Positions 24,517 to 32,891 of a stretch of DNA of 64,000 nt are shown here, piece after piece. Source of the DNA: Phycisphaerales bacterium (GTDB lineage: Bacteria; Planctomycetota; Phycisphaerae; Tepidisphaerales; Tepidisphaeraceae). The first letter of the stretch is position 1. Every line of letters starts with the position of its first letter. The stretch spans positions 1 to 64,000 of the forward strand of contig JADLBV010000081.1 of assembly GCA_020847545.1 (NCBI GenBank). Reading direction: 5' to 3'. The translations under genes were made by a program, and so were the position numbers. The notes beneath the pieces are model-generated. The model saw only the letters and a program-made list of their open reading frames with translations. It ran no database searches and was not told where the DNA came from.

Positions 24517-26241
24517 ATGGCATTGCTGGATTCTGACAAACTGGAACTGACCGACTTCATGGACCTGCCGACGTTGCAGGAGATCCAGGACAGCTTCGCG
24601 GCCGTGGCGGGGGTCAAGGCGACCATCACGGACGCCGCCGGCAATGTTTTGACCCAACCCAACCCCACCAGCGAATTTTTACGCAAACAAAAGGCGATCG
24701 CCGCGGCCGATGCCGATGAAAACATGGAAGGCCCCCACCGTTCCGGCGGGGAATATATCGCCCCCATCATCGTCAACAACCAGCGGCTGGGGACGATCCG
24801 CATGTCGGCCGATGCCAAGGCCGGCGCGGTGGATGATGAGAAACTGGCCGCCTGGGCCGAAAAATACGGCGTCGACACCAAACAGATCAAATCGCTGGCC
24901 ACCCAGTTGACCCGCGCCCGCAACACCCGGCCGGCCGCCATTCAATTCCTGTTCCTGCTGGCCAATGCCATCGCGCGACTCTGCTTTCAGGAATTCCAGC
25001 TTCGCCAGCGCATCAACGAACTGACGGCCGTCTACAACGTCACGATGATGCTGGCCGATGCCCGCGACCTGCAAAAAGTGCTTCATCGCACCGTCGAGGT
25101 CGTCGCCGAGGTGATGAACGTCAAGGCGACCAGCATCCGCCTGATCGACGAGGAGAACGATGAGCTAATCATCAAGGCGGTCCACAACCTGTCGGATGGC
25201 TATCTGGCCAAAGGGCCGGTGCGACTCAGCCGGGCCGAGATTGACCGCGTGGCCCTCTCCCCCAAGGGGTTTGAATATGTCCGCGACATGGCCACCGATC
25301 CGCGCGTGCAATATCCCCAGGAAGCCGGCCGCGAGGGGATCGTCTCCATGTTGTCGGTGGGGATGCGATACAAAGGCAAAGCCATCGGCGTTTTGCGTCT
25401 CTACACCGCGATGGAACAGAATTTCAGCCAGTTGCGCATCGCCATGATGAAGGCCGTGGCCGCCCAGGCCGCCGCCGCCATCGAAAACACCCGCCTGTTG
25501 ACCGAATCAATCGAAGCCGAGGCGCTGGAAAAACAGGTCCGCATGGCGGCGGATGTACAGCAACGGATGATCCCACAGGAGCCGCCCAAGCTGCCGGGGG
25601 TGGACATCGCCAGCGTCTATGTCCCCTGCTTTGAACTGGGGGGGGACCTGTACGACTTTATCAACCTGCCCGGCGACAATCTGGGGCTGGTCATGGCCGA
25701 TGTCAGCGGCAAAGGGGTGCCGGCCAGTCTGATCATGGCCTCGGTGCGCGCGTTTGTGCGCGCCCAGGCGGACAACGTCTATTATCTGTATGAGATCATG
25801 CGGCGGATCAATCTGATGCTCTGCCGCGACACCAAACCCAGCGAATTCGTAACCCTTTTTTACGGTGTGCTCGATTTGAACAGCCGACGACTGACCTACA
25901 GCAACGCCGGCCACCCCCCGCCGCTGGTTCTGAGAAAAGGGAAACTCATCGAATTGGGCAGCGACAACATGGTGCTGGGCGTGGTCGCCGAAGAACCCTA
26001 CACCCAAAGCTTTATCGACCTGCAAATCGGCGACATCCTGCTGATGTACACCGACGGACTGGCCGATGCGATGAATTTCAAACAGGAAACCTTCGGCGGC
26101 CGGCGAATTGTCGAAGCCTTCTCCAAAGGTGGCGATACCGCCGACGCCGTCGCCCAAAACATCCTCTGGGAGATGCGCCGATTTGTCGGCCTGACCCGAC
26201 GTGTGGACGATGTCACGCTGGTGGTCGTCAAATTGACTTAA
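24517..26241 (+). CDS. PocR-GAF-SpoIIE serine phosphatase
   Basis: This 574-residue cytoplasmic signalling protein has three parts. Residues 8-140 resemble the PocR sensory domain (LTDFMDLPTLQEIQDSFAAVAGVKATITDAAG). A GAF domain follows at about 165-335 (starting INELTAVYNVTMMLADARDL). A PP2C/SpoIIE phosphatase domain occupies about 345-574, with metal-binding Asp residues in GGDLYDF, MADVSGKG, YTDGLADAM and RRVDDVTLV. Such proteins usually dephosphorylate an anti-sigma-factor antagonist. I chose the ATG at 24517, with GGAG 5 bases upstream, over a GTG at 24430, which would add 29 residues. No partner anti-sigma or STAS gene is next to it. Confidence 0.87.
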   Translation: MALLDSDKLELTDFMDLPTLQEIQDSFAAVAGVKATITDAAGNVLTQPNPTSEFLRKQKAIAAADADENMEGPHRSGGEYIAPIIVNNQRLGTIRMSADAKAGAVDDEKLAAWAEKYGVDTKQIKSLATQLTRARNTRPAAIQFLFLLANAIARLCFQEFQLRQRINELTAVYNVTMMLADARDLQKVLHRTVEVVAEVMNVKATSIRLIDEENDELIIKAVHNLSDGYLAKGPVRLSRAEIDRVALSPKGFEYVRDMATDPRVQYPQEAGREGIVSMLSVGMRYKGKAIGVLRLYTAMEQNFSQLRIAMMKAVAAQAAAAIENTRLLTESIEAEALEKQVRMAADVQQRMIPQEPPKLPGVDIASVYVPCFELGGDLYDFINLPGDNLGLVMADVSGKGVPASLIMASVRAFVRAQADNVYYLYEIMRRINLMLCRDTKPSEFVTLFYGVLDLNSRRLTYSNAGHPPPLVLRKGKLIELGSDNMVLGVVAEEPYTQSFIDLQIGDILLMYTDGLADAMNFKQETFGGRRIVEAFSKGGDTADAVAQNILWEMRRFVGLTRRVDDVTLVVVKLT

Positions 26242-26287
26242 ATCACCATTATCTCTCCATTTGCCAATCAGCAGAAATCGCCCGACA

Positions 26288-27211
26288 ATGCCTCTCATGC
26301 TCCCGCGCAGGAATGTTCTGATTTTTCATAGTGGAGCCTTGGGCGATTTCATATTGACCTGGCCTCTGGCGGTGGCGCTGGGGCGGATCTATCCACAGAG
26401 CCGGATCTTTTACATTACCAGTAGCCAGAAAGGGAAACTGGCCGAACAGGCTCTGGGGGTGGAATCGGTTGATGTCGAATCGGGCTGGCATGGGTTGTAT
26501 TCGGATGAAATCATTCTTTCACCAACCGAATTAAAACTTCTTGCTTCGGCCCACACCATCATCCTGTTCACGCCGCGTCAGGCCGATCCGGTCGTCGGCC
26601 GACTGCTTCAACTAAACCCGCAAACAAACCTCCTCCCATTGCGCCCCCCAACAGGTGAAAATCTAACCACACCGGCCGTGGGTTTCATTTTGGATCAACT
26701 CGCATCAAACGTGGTCCTGCATACTGCCGTGCGGCAGATATTGCGCTCCATCGCGGAACGAGGAATCGCCGCCCGTCATCAACCCCGGTCGATTTATCTC
26801 CACCCCGGCAGCGGCGGTATCGGCAAATGCTGGCCTTTGGAATCTTTTGTCGAATTGGCACATCGGCTGCGATCGGAACGCCTACCGTTGCATTGGGTGA
26901 TCGGCGAGGTCGAACACGAACGGTTGTCGCCAAAGGATTTGAACCGGTTGGAGGCTGAGGGTTCAATCATCGAGCCGGCGACACTGCTTGATTTACACAA
27001 ACATGTTTTGGAATCACGCCTTTGGATCGGCAACGACAGCGGACCAACCCATCTGGCGGGGATGATGGGCGTGCCAACCATCGCCCTGTTCGGCCCAACC
27101 GATCCGCAAATCTGGAAACCCCTTGGGCCAAAAGTGCATGTATTGCGTCACGAGCCGATCGAACATTTGGCTGTCGATGAAGTCTGGTCCTGTTGCCGGG
27201 CGCTGCTTTGA
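26288..27211 (+). CDS. Glycosyltransferase family 9 (heptosyltransferase-like)
   Basis: This 307-residue GT9-type enzyme starts with the nucleotide-sugar transferase opening RNVLIFHSGALGDFILTWP. The GT-B C-terminal domain carries HPGSGGIGKCWPLESF (near residue 170) and NDSGPTHLAGMMGVPTIALFGPTDP (near 255), typical of ADP-heptose:LPS heptosyltransferases. It would act on the cytoplasmic face of the inner membrane in cell-envelope glycan assembly. It follows the phosphatase by 46 bases and precedes a region of palindromic repeats. Confidence 0.85.
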   Translation: MPLMLPRRNVLIFHSGALGDFILTWPLAVALGRIYPQSRIFYITSSQKGKLAEQALGVESVDVESGWHGLYSDEIILSPTELKLLASAHTIILFTPRQADPVVGRLLQLNPQTNLLPLRPPTGENLTTPAVGFILDQLASNVVLHTAVRQILRSIAERGIAARHQPRSIYLHPGSGGIGKCWPLESFVELAHRLRSERLPLHWVIGEVEHERLSPKDLNRLEAEGSIIEPATLLDLHKHVLESRLWIGNDSGPTHLAGMMGVPTIALFGPTDPQIWKPLGPKVHVLRHEPIEHLAVDEVWSCCRALL

Positions 27212-27254
27212 ACTAAATCGCCGTACACGATTCTCTAACATTTCCGCAACTCCT

Positions 27255-27353
27255 CCCTCTCCCTGTACTCAGGGAGAGGGCTGGGGAGAGGGTTCCGAGT
27301 GTCGCGTAATAAGAACCCTCTCCCTCACCCTCTCCCTGAGTACATGGAGAGGG
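27255..27353. repeat. Dispersed palindromes, copies 2 and 3, arranged as a larger inverted repeat
   Basis: Copy 2 (27255-27280) is CCCTCTCCCTG, loop TACT, CAGGGAGAGGG. Copy 3 (27328-27353) has the same left arm, loop AGTA, and one mismatch in the right arm. Together with flanking GGGGAGAGGGTT and AACCCTCTCCCT they also pair with each other, giving an imperfect 40-base stem. The element fills the gap between the convergent GT9 and NhaR-like genes and could act as a bidirectional barrier. The T content after the stems is low. Confidence 0.8.
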
Positions 27354-27418
27354 AATCAAAGCACAATTCGATAAAATGATGATCGAGAACCATGGCCTCC
27401 AATTTAGGGTTTTCCAAA

Positions 27419-28333
27419 TCATCCGGTCAGCGCCTTACGAGCGGCCTGACAGATGGCGACGACGGCCGGGTGTTTGATCTTCTCCTCCATCGTGATGGCA
27501 TAAAATTGCTCCCGAATATCCTTTACCCGCCCGACAAGCCGCACATGCAAATCATGCTGGATGTCATTTTCCATCACCGATGGACCTGGAAATATGCCGG
27601 TTCCACCACGCCCAAACCAGAACATCAACGCGCTGTCATCAAATTCGCCGACGACGATGGGATGAATCCGCCTGGAATCAAACCAACTGTTGAGCGAGCG
27701 CCGAAGTTGCGTGTGATCGCTGGGCAACAGCAGCGGCGCTCCTTCCAATGATTTGGGAAATCCACGTTTGTACCGTTTGGCCAGGTCTTCACGCGCGAAA
27801 AATGAGACCCCCGAATCACCCAACAGGTGGTTGTGCCCCTGTATCTGGACGGCCGTGCCGATGGGGCCGTCGCTGAGCACCATGTCGGTCCTGCGTGCCG
27901 CCAGATCGGCCAGCAGGCGGTCGGCCTTGTCCTCACGGCAGACCAATCGCACCGGCTGCGGCAGATGCAAGGCCGGCTCCAACAACTGCCGCGCCACGGT
28001 CTTGGGGATCACATCCACCAATCCCACCGACAACCGCAACGAACGCCCGGCCGGCTGATGCTCCAGGGCGTTGATCATCTCCTGCCCCAGCGAAAATATT
28101 TCGTTGGCGAAATTAAACGCCAGCCGCCCCGGATCGGTCAGTTTCAACCCCCGCCCGGCACGCTCGAACAACTTGTGCCCCAACGCCTTTTCCAACTGCT
28201 TGAGCTGTGAGCTGATCGTCGGCTGCGAAACCATCAACTCCTCACCGGCGCGCACCACCCCCCCCGCGCGCGCCACCACCCAGAAATAATACAGATGGTT
28301 GTAATTGACCCATTTGGGGAATGTTGTATCCAT
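27419..28333 (-). CDS. LysR-family regulator, NhaR-like
   Basis: This 304-residue LysR-type regulator has its winged helix at residues 8-70, opening with WVNYNHLYYFWVVARAGGVVRAG, the characteristic start of NhaR proteins that control Na+/H+ antiporter genes. A LysR substrate-binding domain follows. No nhaA antiporter lies in this window, so the target is unknown. It is divergent from the HPF gene. Confidence 0.85.
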   Translation of the reverse strand: MDTTFPKWVNYNHLYYFWVVARAGGVVRAGEELMVSQPTISSQLKQLEKALGHKLFERAGRGLKLTDPGRLAFNFANEIFSLGQEMINALEHQPAGRSLRLSVGLVDVIPKTVARQLLEPALHLPQPVRLVCREDKADRLLADLAARRTDMVLSDGPIGTAVQIQGHNHLLGDSGVSFFAREDLAKRYKRGFPKSLEGAPLLLPSDHTQLRRSLNSWFDSRRIHPIVVGEFDDSALMFWFGRGGTGIFPGPSVMENDIQHDLHVRLVGRVKDIREQFYAITMEEKIKHPAVVAICQAARKALTG

Positions 28334-28416
28334 AACTTATCCCTATGCAATTGTTCCAAAGATCGAATTTTACCTATAGTCTCCCGGATTGTATGATTCG
28401 TTGCAACAGCGGGCTT

Positions 28417-28464
28417 TCACTTTTGGAGCCTGCAATGCGGTGTCTGGCAAAGTGACTCTTTTTT
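28417..28464 (+). promoter_or_regulatory. Attenuator-like hairpin with T run in the HPF leader
   Basis: TCACTTT (28417-28423) and AAAGTGA (28449-28455) can pair, with an inner GCC/GGC pairing, and are followed by CTC and six Ts (28459-28464). The run ends 18 bases before the HPF start, and the GGAGG site lies just after it. This looks like a terminator placed in a leader, which would fit growth-state control, but the stem is short and bulged. Confidence 0.35.
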
Positions 28465-28482
28465 GACCGGAGGTAACTGGCC

Positions 28483-28842
28483 ATGCTGATTGAGACACGA
28501 GCGATGGGATTTGACCTGACCGATGCGATCCGGATGCATGTTGAAAACCGGATTGAATCCGCCTTGGGCCATTATTCACGCTGGGTACTCAAGGTGACGG
28601 CACGGCTGGAAGATATCAACGCCGACCGCGGCGGCGTGGACAAGCGATGCGGTCTGGTGATCGCCATCCGCGGCCACGGCGTGCTGGCGGCCGAGGCGAT
28701 GGACCGCGATTTGTACGCGGCCATCGACGAAGCTGCCCGACGGGCGCGCAAGCTGGTCGTCCGGCCCATCCGCCGGCAGATGCAGCAGCAGCGTAAAAGC
28801 GGCCATCGTCACCAGAACCCGATTATGCCGGCATTTGGTTGA
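28483..28842 (+). CDS. hpf: Ribosome hibernation promoting factor (HPF/RaiA family)
   Basis: This 119-residue short-form HPF/YfiA-type protein binds the small ribosomal subunit and inactivates ribosomes in slow growth. It shows the family pattern IETRAMGFDLTDAIRMHVENRIESAL (helix 1), a central sheet with ARLEDINADRGGVDKRC, and the second helix AAIDEAARRARKLVVRPIRR. It lacks the dimerisation domain of long HPF. GGAGG lies 9 bases before the ATG. A single-gene unit is likely; the leader carries a terminator-like hairpin. Confidence 0.87.
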   Translation: MLIETRAMGFDLTDAIRMHVENRIESALGHYSRWVLKVTARLEDINADRGGVDKRCGLVIAIRGHGVLAAEAMDRDLYAAIDEAARRARKLVVRPIRRQMQQQRKSGHRHQNPIMPAFG

Positions 28843-28937
28843 AGATATTCATGAAGTGCGAGCAAATTCAATTTCGTCCTCTGATCGGGCTTAACAGCCT
28901 GTATCCGGCCTTCAGTCGTTAGGCCGTCTTCCGGTCC

Positions 28938-28953
28938 CCCGCCGACCGGCGGG
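28938..28953. repeat. GC-rich hairpin after HPF
   Basis: CCCGCC, loop GACC and GGCGGG form a short stable hairpin about 95 bases after the HPF stop, with no T run. It may be the 3' end signal of the HPF message or part of the leader of the Rnk-like gene. Nothing else is recognisable in 28843-29050. Confidence 0.35.
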
Positions 28954-29050
28954 CGGGCCGTAATACCATTTATTCACAATTGTCTGGCGGGATGATGACA
29001 ATGTTTTCGCCGCGTGTTGCGGACGAATTTTTTTGTAAAGGAGTATTGCT

Positions 29051-29488
29051 ATGGTTTCCAAAGCATCCGCAAAGGAAAAGGTAAAAGATGTCACGATCAC
29101 GGACGCGGACTTTGATCGTCTGCGCCATCTGGTCGATTCACCCCGTTATCGCGGCGTACAGAGCGCGGCCACGGCCGACCTGAAGGAGGAACTGGGCCGC
29201 GGCCGAATCGTCGCCCCCAACAGCGTCCCCAAAGCCGTGGTGACGATGCGCTCGCAGGTCAAGGTGCGCGACATGAAGCTCGATGAAACCGAGACCTACA
29301 CGCTGGTCTATCCCGAAGAAGCCGACATCAATGAGGACAAGTTGTCGGTGCTGGCCCCTCTGGGCCGGGCGCTGCTGGGATGCCACGTCGGGCAGGTGAT
29401 CGAGTTCAACGCCCCCGGTGGCAAACGCAAGCTGAAAATCGAGAAAATCCTCTACCAGCCCGAAGCGGCCGGCGATTTTCACCTGTAA
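29051..29488 (+). CDS. Rnk/GreA-GreB C-terminal domain protein
   Basis: This 145-residue protein has the GreA/GreB C-terminal FKBP-like domain (residues 50-140; VVTMRSQVKVRDMKLDETETYTLVYPEEADINEDKLSVLAPLGRALLG). A short N-terminal helix replaces the Gre coiled coil, as in Rnk, the regulator of nucleoside diphosphate kinase that binds RNA polymerase. A polymerase-binding role is inferred from the family. GGAG lies 7 bases before the ATG, and a strong terminator follows the stop. Confidence 0.85.
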   Translation: MVSKASAKEKVKDVTITDADFDRLRHLVDSPRYRGVQSAATADLKEELGRGRIVAPNSVPKAVVTMRSQVKVRDMKLDETETYTLVYPEEADINEDKLSVLAPLGRALLGCHVGQVIEFNAPGGKRKLKIEKILYQPEAAGDFHL

Positions 29489-29508
29489 TAACCGAGCCTC
29501 TTTTTCTC

Positions 29509-29557
29509 CTCTCCCCCTCCCTGGATCATCAAACCGGGAGGGGGAGAGAGTTTTTTT
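29509..29557 (+). terminator. Rho-independent terminator of the Rnk-like gene
   Basis: CTCTCCCCCTCCC (29509-29521) pairs perfectly with GGGAGGGGGAGAG (29536-29548) across a 14-base loop, followed by seven Ts (29551-29557). It lies 20 bases after the stop and 6 bases before the end of the convergent M32 gene. It is the clearest terminator in the window. Confidence 0.88.
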
Positions 29558-29562
29558 ATCAC

Positions 29563-31101
29563 TCAAACCGCCCCGCCGATTTGTGCCACTTCCCGCAGAT
29601 GTCTCATCAGCGGCGCTGCGCTCAAATCCTGACCGGTGATCTTTTGCGCCAACTCCCTGGCGGAATACCGCTTCCCCTGCGAATGGATTTTCTCCCTCAG
29701 CCATTCGCGCAACGGCACAAAATCCCCGCGCGAAAAATGCCCCTCCAGATCACTTAAATCCATCTTCGCCTGTTCAAAGAATTGTGCCGCGTACAAATTC
29801 CCCAGCGTATAGGTTGGGAAATACCCAATCATCCCACCGCTCCAGTGGATGTCCTGCAAGCAACCGCGCGCATCATCCGGCACATCCACCCCCAAATCCT
29901 GCTTCATCCGCCGATTCCATTCCCCCGGCAGATCATCCACCGACAAATCCCCGTGCAGCAGCGCCTGTTCCAGCTCAAATCGCAGAATAATGTGCAGGTT
30001 ATAAGTCGCCTCATCCGCCTCAACGCGAATCAGCGAAGGCTCAACCCGATGAATCGCCCCCATCCACTGATCCATCGACACCCCCGCCAGCGCCGCCCCA
30101 AATCGCTCCTGTGCCTTGGGCCAGAAATAGTTCCAAAACGCCCTCCCCCGCCCCACCAGATTTTCCCACATCCGCGACTGGCTTTCATGAATCCCCAGCG
30201 ACACCGGCGACCCGCAAGGCGTCCCAAAATGTTCGGCCGGCAACCCCTGGTGATACAACCCATGTCCCGCCTCATGCAAAACGCCAAAAAACGCATCGGT
30301 GAATGAATCCTCGCGATAGCGCGTCGTCAGCCTCACATCCCCCGGCCCGATGCCGCTGCAAAACGGATGCGCGCTGACATCCAACCGGCCGGCCTCAAAA
30401 TCAAACCCGATCTTCGCCGCCGCCTCGCGGGCAAATTGCTCCTGCTGATCGCGTGCAAACCGCCGATGCAGCACCTCAGCCGAATCGGATTTCCCCCGCC
30501 CCGCAATCTCTTCAATCAGCGGAACCAATTCCGCGCGCAATTCCGCAAAAACCCGTCGCAAATTCTCCGCCCGCTCACCCGGCTCAAAACCCTCCAGCAA
30601 CGCATCATAAAGCGTCGTCGGCCGATCCGACTGATCTCCACCAGCCGACAGATAACACTGGGCCTCCTCCCGCTTCAACGCCAGCATCTTCTCCAGCCAC
30701 GGCTTGAAATGCCCATAATCCGACTTTTTCCGCGCCTCCACCCACGCCTGCTGACAATGCACCTCGGTGCGCGACATCCGCTCCACCAGCTCGGCCGGCA
30801 GCGTGGTCGCCCGATCATAAGACCGGCGGGTTTGCCGGACATTCACCGCCACATCCCCATGCGGATCGGCCAAGAGGCCGCTGCTTTCCAACTCCGCCAG
30901 CATTTGACCAATCAGGGGCGATGTAAACCGCTCATGGTGCAACCGTGCAATCAACCCCGACTGCCCGGCACGCAGCTCCCGCCCCTTGTCCGGCAACAAA
31001 ACCTGCTCATCCCACCCCAATACACCCCCCACCGATCCCAACAAGCCAATCTCCTTAAGCTCCGTCACCAGCCGGTCATATGTCTTTTGTGTATTGCTCA
31101 T
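29563..31101 (-). CDS. Metallocarboxypeptidase, M32 (Taq carboxypeptidase) family
   Basis: This 512-residue zinc exopeptidase removes C-terminal residues from peptides. The HEAGH zinc motif lies near residues 275-279 within FGVLHEAGHGLYHQG. Downstream are the M32 blocks GIHESQSRMWENLVGRG (distal Glu ligand) and the C-terminal DIHWSGGMIGYFPTYTLGN. The length matches the family (about 500). I chose the ATG at 31101, 14 residues inside the longest frame, because the extra residues are not family-like. It is divergent from the S1 gene. Confidence 0.9.
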   Translation of the reverse strand: MSNTQKTYDRLVTELKEIGLLGSVGGVLGWDEQVLLPDKGRELRAGQSGLIARLHHERFTSPLIGQMLAELESSGLLADPHGDVAVNVRQTRRSYDRATTLPAELVERMSRTEVHCQQAWVEARKKSDYGHFKPWLEKMLALKREEAQCYLSAGGDQSDRPTTLYDALLEGFEPGERAENLRRVFAELRAELVPLIEEIAGRGKSDSAEVLHRRFARDQQEQFAREAAAKIGFDFEAGRLDVSAHPFCSGIGPGDVRLTTRYREDSFTDAFFGVLHEAGHGLYHQGLPAEHFGTPCGSPVSLGIHESQSRMWENLVGRGRAFWNYFWPKAQERFGAALAGVSMDQWMGAIHRVEPSLIRVEADEATYNLHIILRFELEQALLHGDLSVDDLPGEWNRRMKQDLGVDVPDDARGCLQDIHWSGGMIGYFPTYTLGNLYAAQFFEQAKMDLSDLEGHFSRGDFVPLREWLREKIHSQGKRYSARELAQKITGQDLSAAPLMRHLREVAQIGGAV

Positions 31102-31203
31102 GGCCTGATTGAAACACCTCAAACCCCTTCCTTCCACCCTCATTGACTTGGCGTATTGCCTTTAATCCGGCTAACATACCACCTAACTATTAACGAGATG
31201 CAC

Positions 31204-32697
31204 ATGGCCAAGCAGGATGACCTTTACAAACAGAAGTTCCGACCCGATGCCGATGCCGCGCTGGACCGGCAAATCGACGACGCCCTCGGCGGGTTGTCGA
31301 TGGACGACCTCTACAACCAGTCCGCCCCCGCCCCCCGCGCCTCCGAACCCCTCGCGGCCAAGGGAATGCGAATCGGCCGGGTCATCCGCGTCGATCAGGA
31401 CAACGTCTTTGTCGATTTCGGCGGCAAAAGTCAGGGGATCGCCTCCATCCTTCAATTCGACGAAATCCCCACCGTCGGCCAGGAGATGGAATTTCACGTT
31501 GATCGATTTGATCCGCGCGAAGGGTTGCTGGTCCTCACCCGCAAAGGGGCGGTTGCCACCAATGTGACCTGGGAAAACCTCGAAATCGGCCAGGTCGTCG
31601 AAGGAACCGTCACCGGCATGAACAAAGGTGGCCTCGAACTGGAGATCAAAAGCATGAGGGCCTTCATGCCGGCCGGCCAGGTGGACATCTACTTCCAAAA
31701 GGACATCTCCACCCTGATCGGCCAGCGAATGACCGTTGAGGTGACGCAATTCGACCGTGCCGCGAAAAATCTGATCGTCTCCCGCCGAAATGTCCTCGAA
31801 CGCGAACGCGAACAGCAGAAGCAAAAATTGATGGAGGAACTGGCCGAGGGGCAAATCCGCCGTGGAACCGTCCGTAGCGTGATGGATTTTGGCGCGTTTG
31901 TCGATCTGGGGGGCGTCGATGGTTTGCTGCACGTCTCCGAAATGACCTTCAAACGCGGCCGGCAAAACGCGGCCGAGTTCGTCAAGGTGGGCGACGCCCT
32001 CGATGTCAAAGTCCTGAAAATCGACCGCGACACCGGCAAACTCTCCCTGAGCCTCAAACAAGCCCGCGGCACCGACCCCTGGGCCGATGCCGCCGTCAAA
32101 TACCCGGTCGGGACCACCCTGACCGGCCGGGTCACACGGGTTGAATCGTTCGGCGCATTTATCGAGGTCGAGGAAGGTCTCGAAGGCCTCCTGCCCGTGA
32201 GCGAAATAAGCTGGCAACGGATCAAATCGCCGCAAGATGTGCTCCACGAAGGAGATACGATCAAGCTGGTGGTGATCTCACTCGATGCGGTCCAAAAACG
32301 CATCTCCTTCAGCCTCAAACAGGCCGGCCCCGACCCATGGGCCACCATCAACGACCGCTATGCCGTGGACATGGTGGTGGATGGGACGATCACCCGTATC
32401 GCCGAATTTGGTGCGTTTGTCGAACTGGAATCGGGCCTCGAAGGTCTGGTTCACATCAGCGAACTGGCCGGCCAGCGTGTCACTTCGGTGGCGTCGGCAG
32501 TCAAAGCAGGCCAAATCGCGCGCGTCCGAATCCTCGACATCGACAAGGACAACCGCCGAATCGGCCTGTCGATCAAAAAAGTGGCCGAGATCGAGGCCGC
32601 CCCGCCATCGGCCGCTGCCACAACCCCCGCCCCCGCGAAAAAGAAAAAAAACGAACTTCGTGGCGGGCTGGATTTCAATTTTTGGAACAAGAAATAA
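31204..32697 (+). CDS. rpsA: 30S ribosomal protein S1-like, five S1 repeats
   Basis: This 497-residue RNA-binding protein has five S1 OB-fold repeats, at about residues 50-115, 125-190, 215-283, 302-370 and 388-455. The last three are canonical (MDFGAFVDLGGVDGLLHVSE; ESFGAFIEVEEGLEGLLPVSE; AEFGAFVELESGLEGLVHISE). The first two are degenerate, as in S1 proteins where they contact the ribosome. E. coli S1 has six repeats. The C-terminus is Lys-rich. The start may be ATG 31204 or ATG 31198; neither has a strong Shine-Dalgarno, a known trait of rpsA genes. Confidence 0.85.
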   Translation: MAKQDDLYKQKFRPDADAALDRQIDDALGGLSMDDLYNQSAPAPRASEPLAAKGMRIGRVIRVDQDNVFVDFGGKSQGIASILQFDEIPTVGQEMEFHVDRFDPREGLLVLTRKGAVATNVTWENLEIGQVVEGTVTGMNKGGLELEIKSMRAFMPAGQVDIYFQKDISTLIGQRMTVEVTQFDRAAKNLIVSRRNVLEREREQQKQKLMEELAEGQIRRGTVRSVMDFGAFVDLGGVDGLLHVSEMTFKRGRQNAAEFVKVGDALDVKVLKIDRDTGKLSLSLKQARGTDPWADAAVKYPVGTTLTGRVTRVESFGAFIEVEEGLEGLLPVSEISWQRIKSPQDVLHEGDTIKLVVISLDAVQKRISFSLKQAGPDPWATINDRYAVDMVVDGTITRIAEFGAFVELESGLEGLVHISELAGQRVTSVASAVKAGQIARVRILDIDKDNRRIGLSIKKVAEIEAAPPSAAATTPAPAKKKKNELRGGLDFNFWNKK

Positions 32698-32785
32698 TAA
32701 CCCCCCACGTAATTCATCCGGCGGGTGAAGGCAAACGCATTTATATTTTTAACGGTATCCACGACACCGGTGGAGTTTCTTCATT

Positions 32786-32811
32786 CCCTCCCTCGGTACG
32801 CCGGGGGAGGG
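32786..32811. repeat. Dispersed palindrome, copy 4 (TACG loop)
   Basis: CCCTCCCTCGG and CCGGGGGAGGG enclose TACG, with one mispair. The word AAATGCGATTGCCCTG follows at 32820-32835, as it does after copy 1. It sits between the S1 gene and the promoter of the first membrane glycosyltransferase. Confidence 0.75.
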
Positions 32812-32857
32812 AGAAATACAAATGCGATTGCCCTGTTCGGCGGGTGAAGCCAGCAGC

Positions 32858-32885
32858 TTGGGATCAACGAATTTTTGCCTATACT
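32858..32885 (+). promoter_or_regulatory. Promoter placing the start of transcription at the GTG codon
   Basis: TTGGGA (32858-32863), a 16-base spacer and TATACT (32880-32885) form a sigma-70-type promoter. The -10 box ends 6 bases before GTG 32892, so transcription should begin at or next to the start codon. The paralogue at 34873 has the same 6-base distance. Confidence 0.65.
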
Positions 32886-32891
32886 GTGGAT

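Noticed and set aside
32337-32891. N-terminal extension of the first GT-C gene from the longest open frame
   Set aside because: The extension overlaps the S1 gene in another frame and encodes Arg/Pro-rich sequence without family likeness. The paralogue and the promoter both place the start at 32892.
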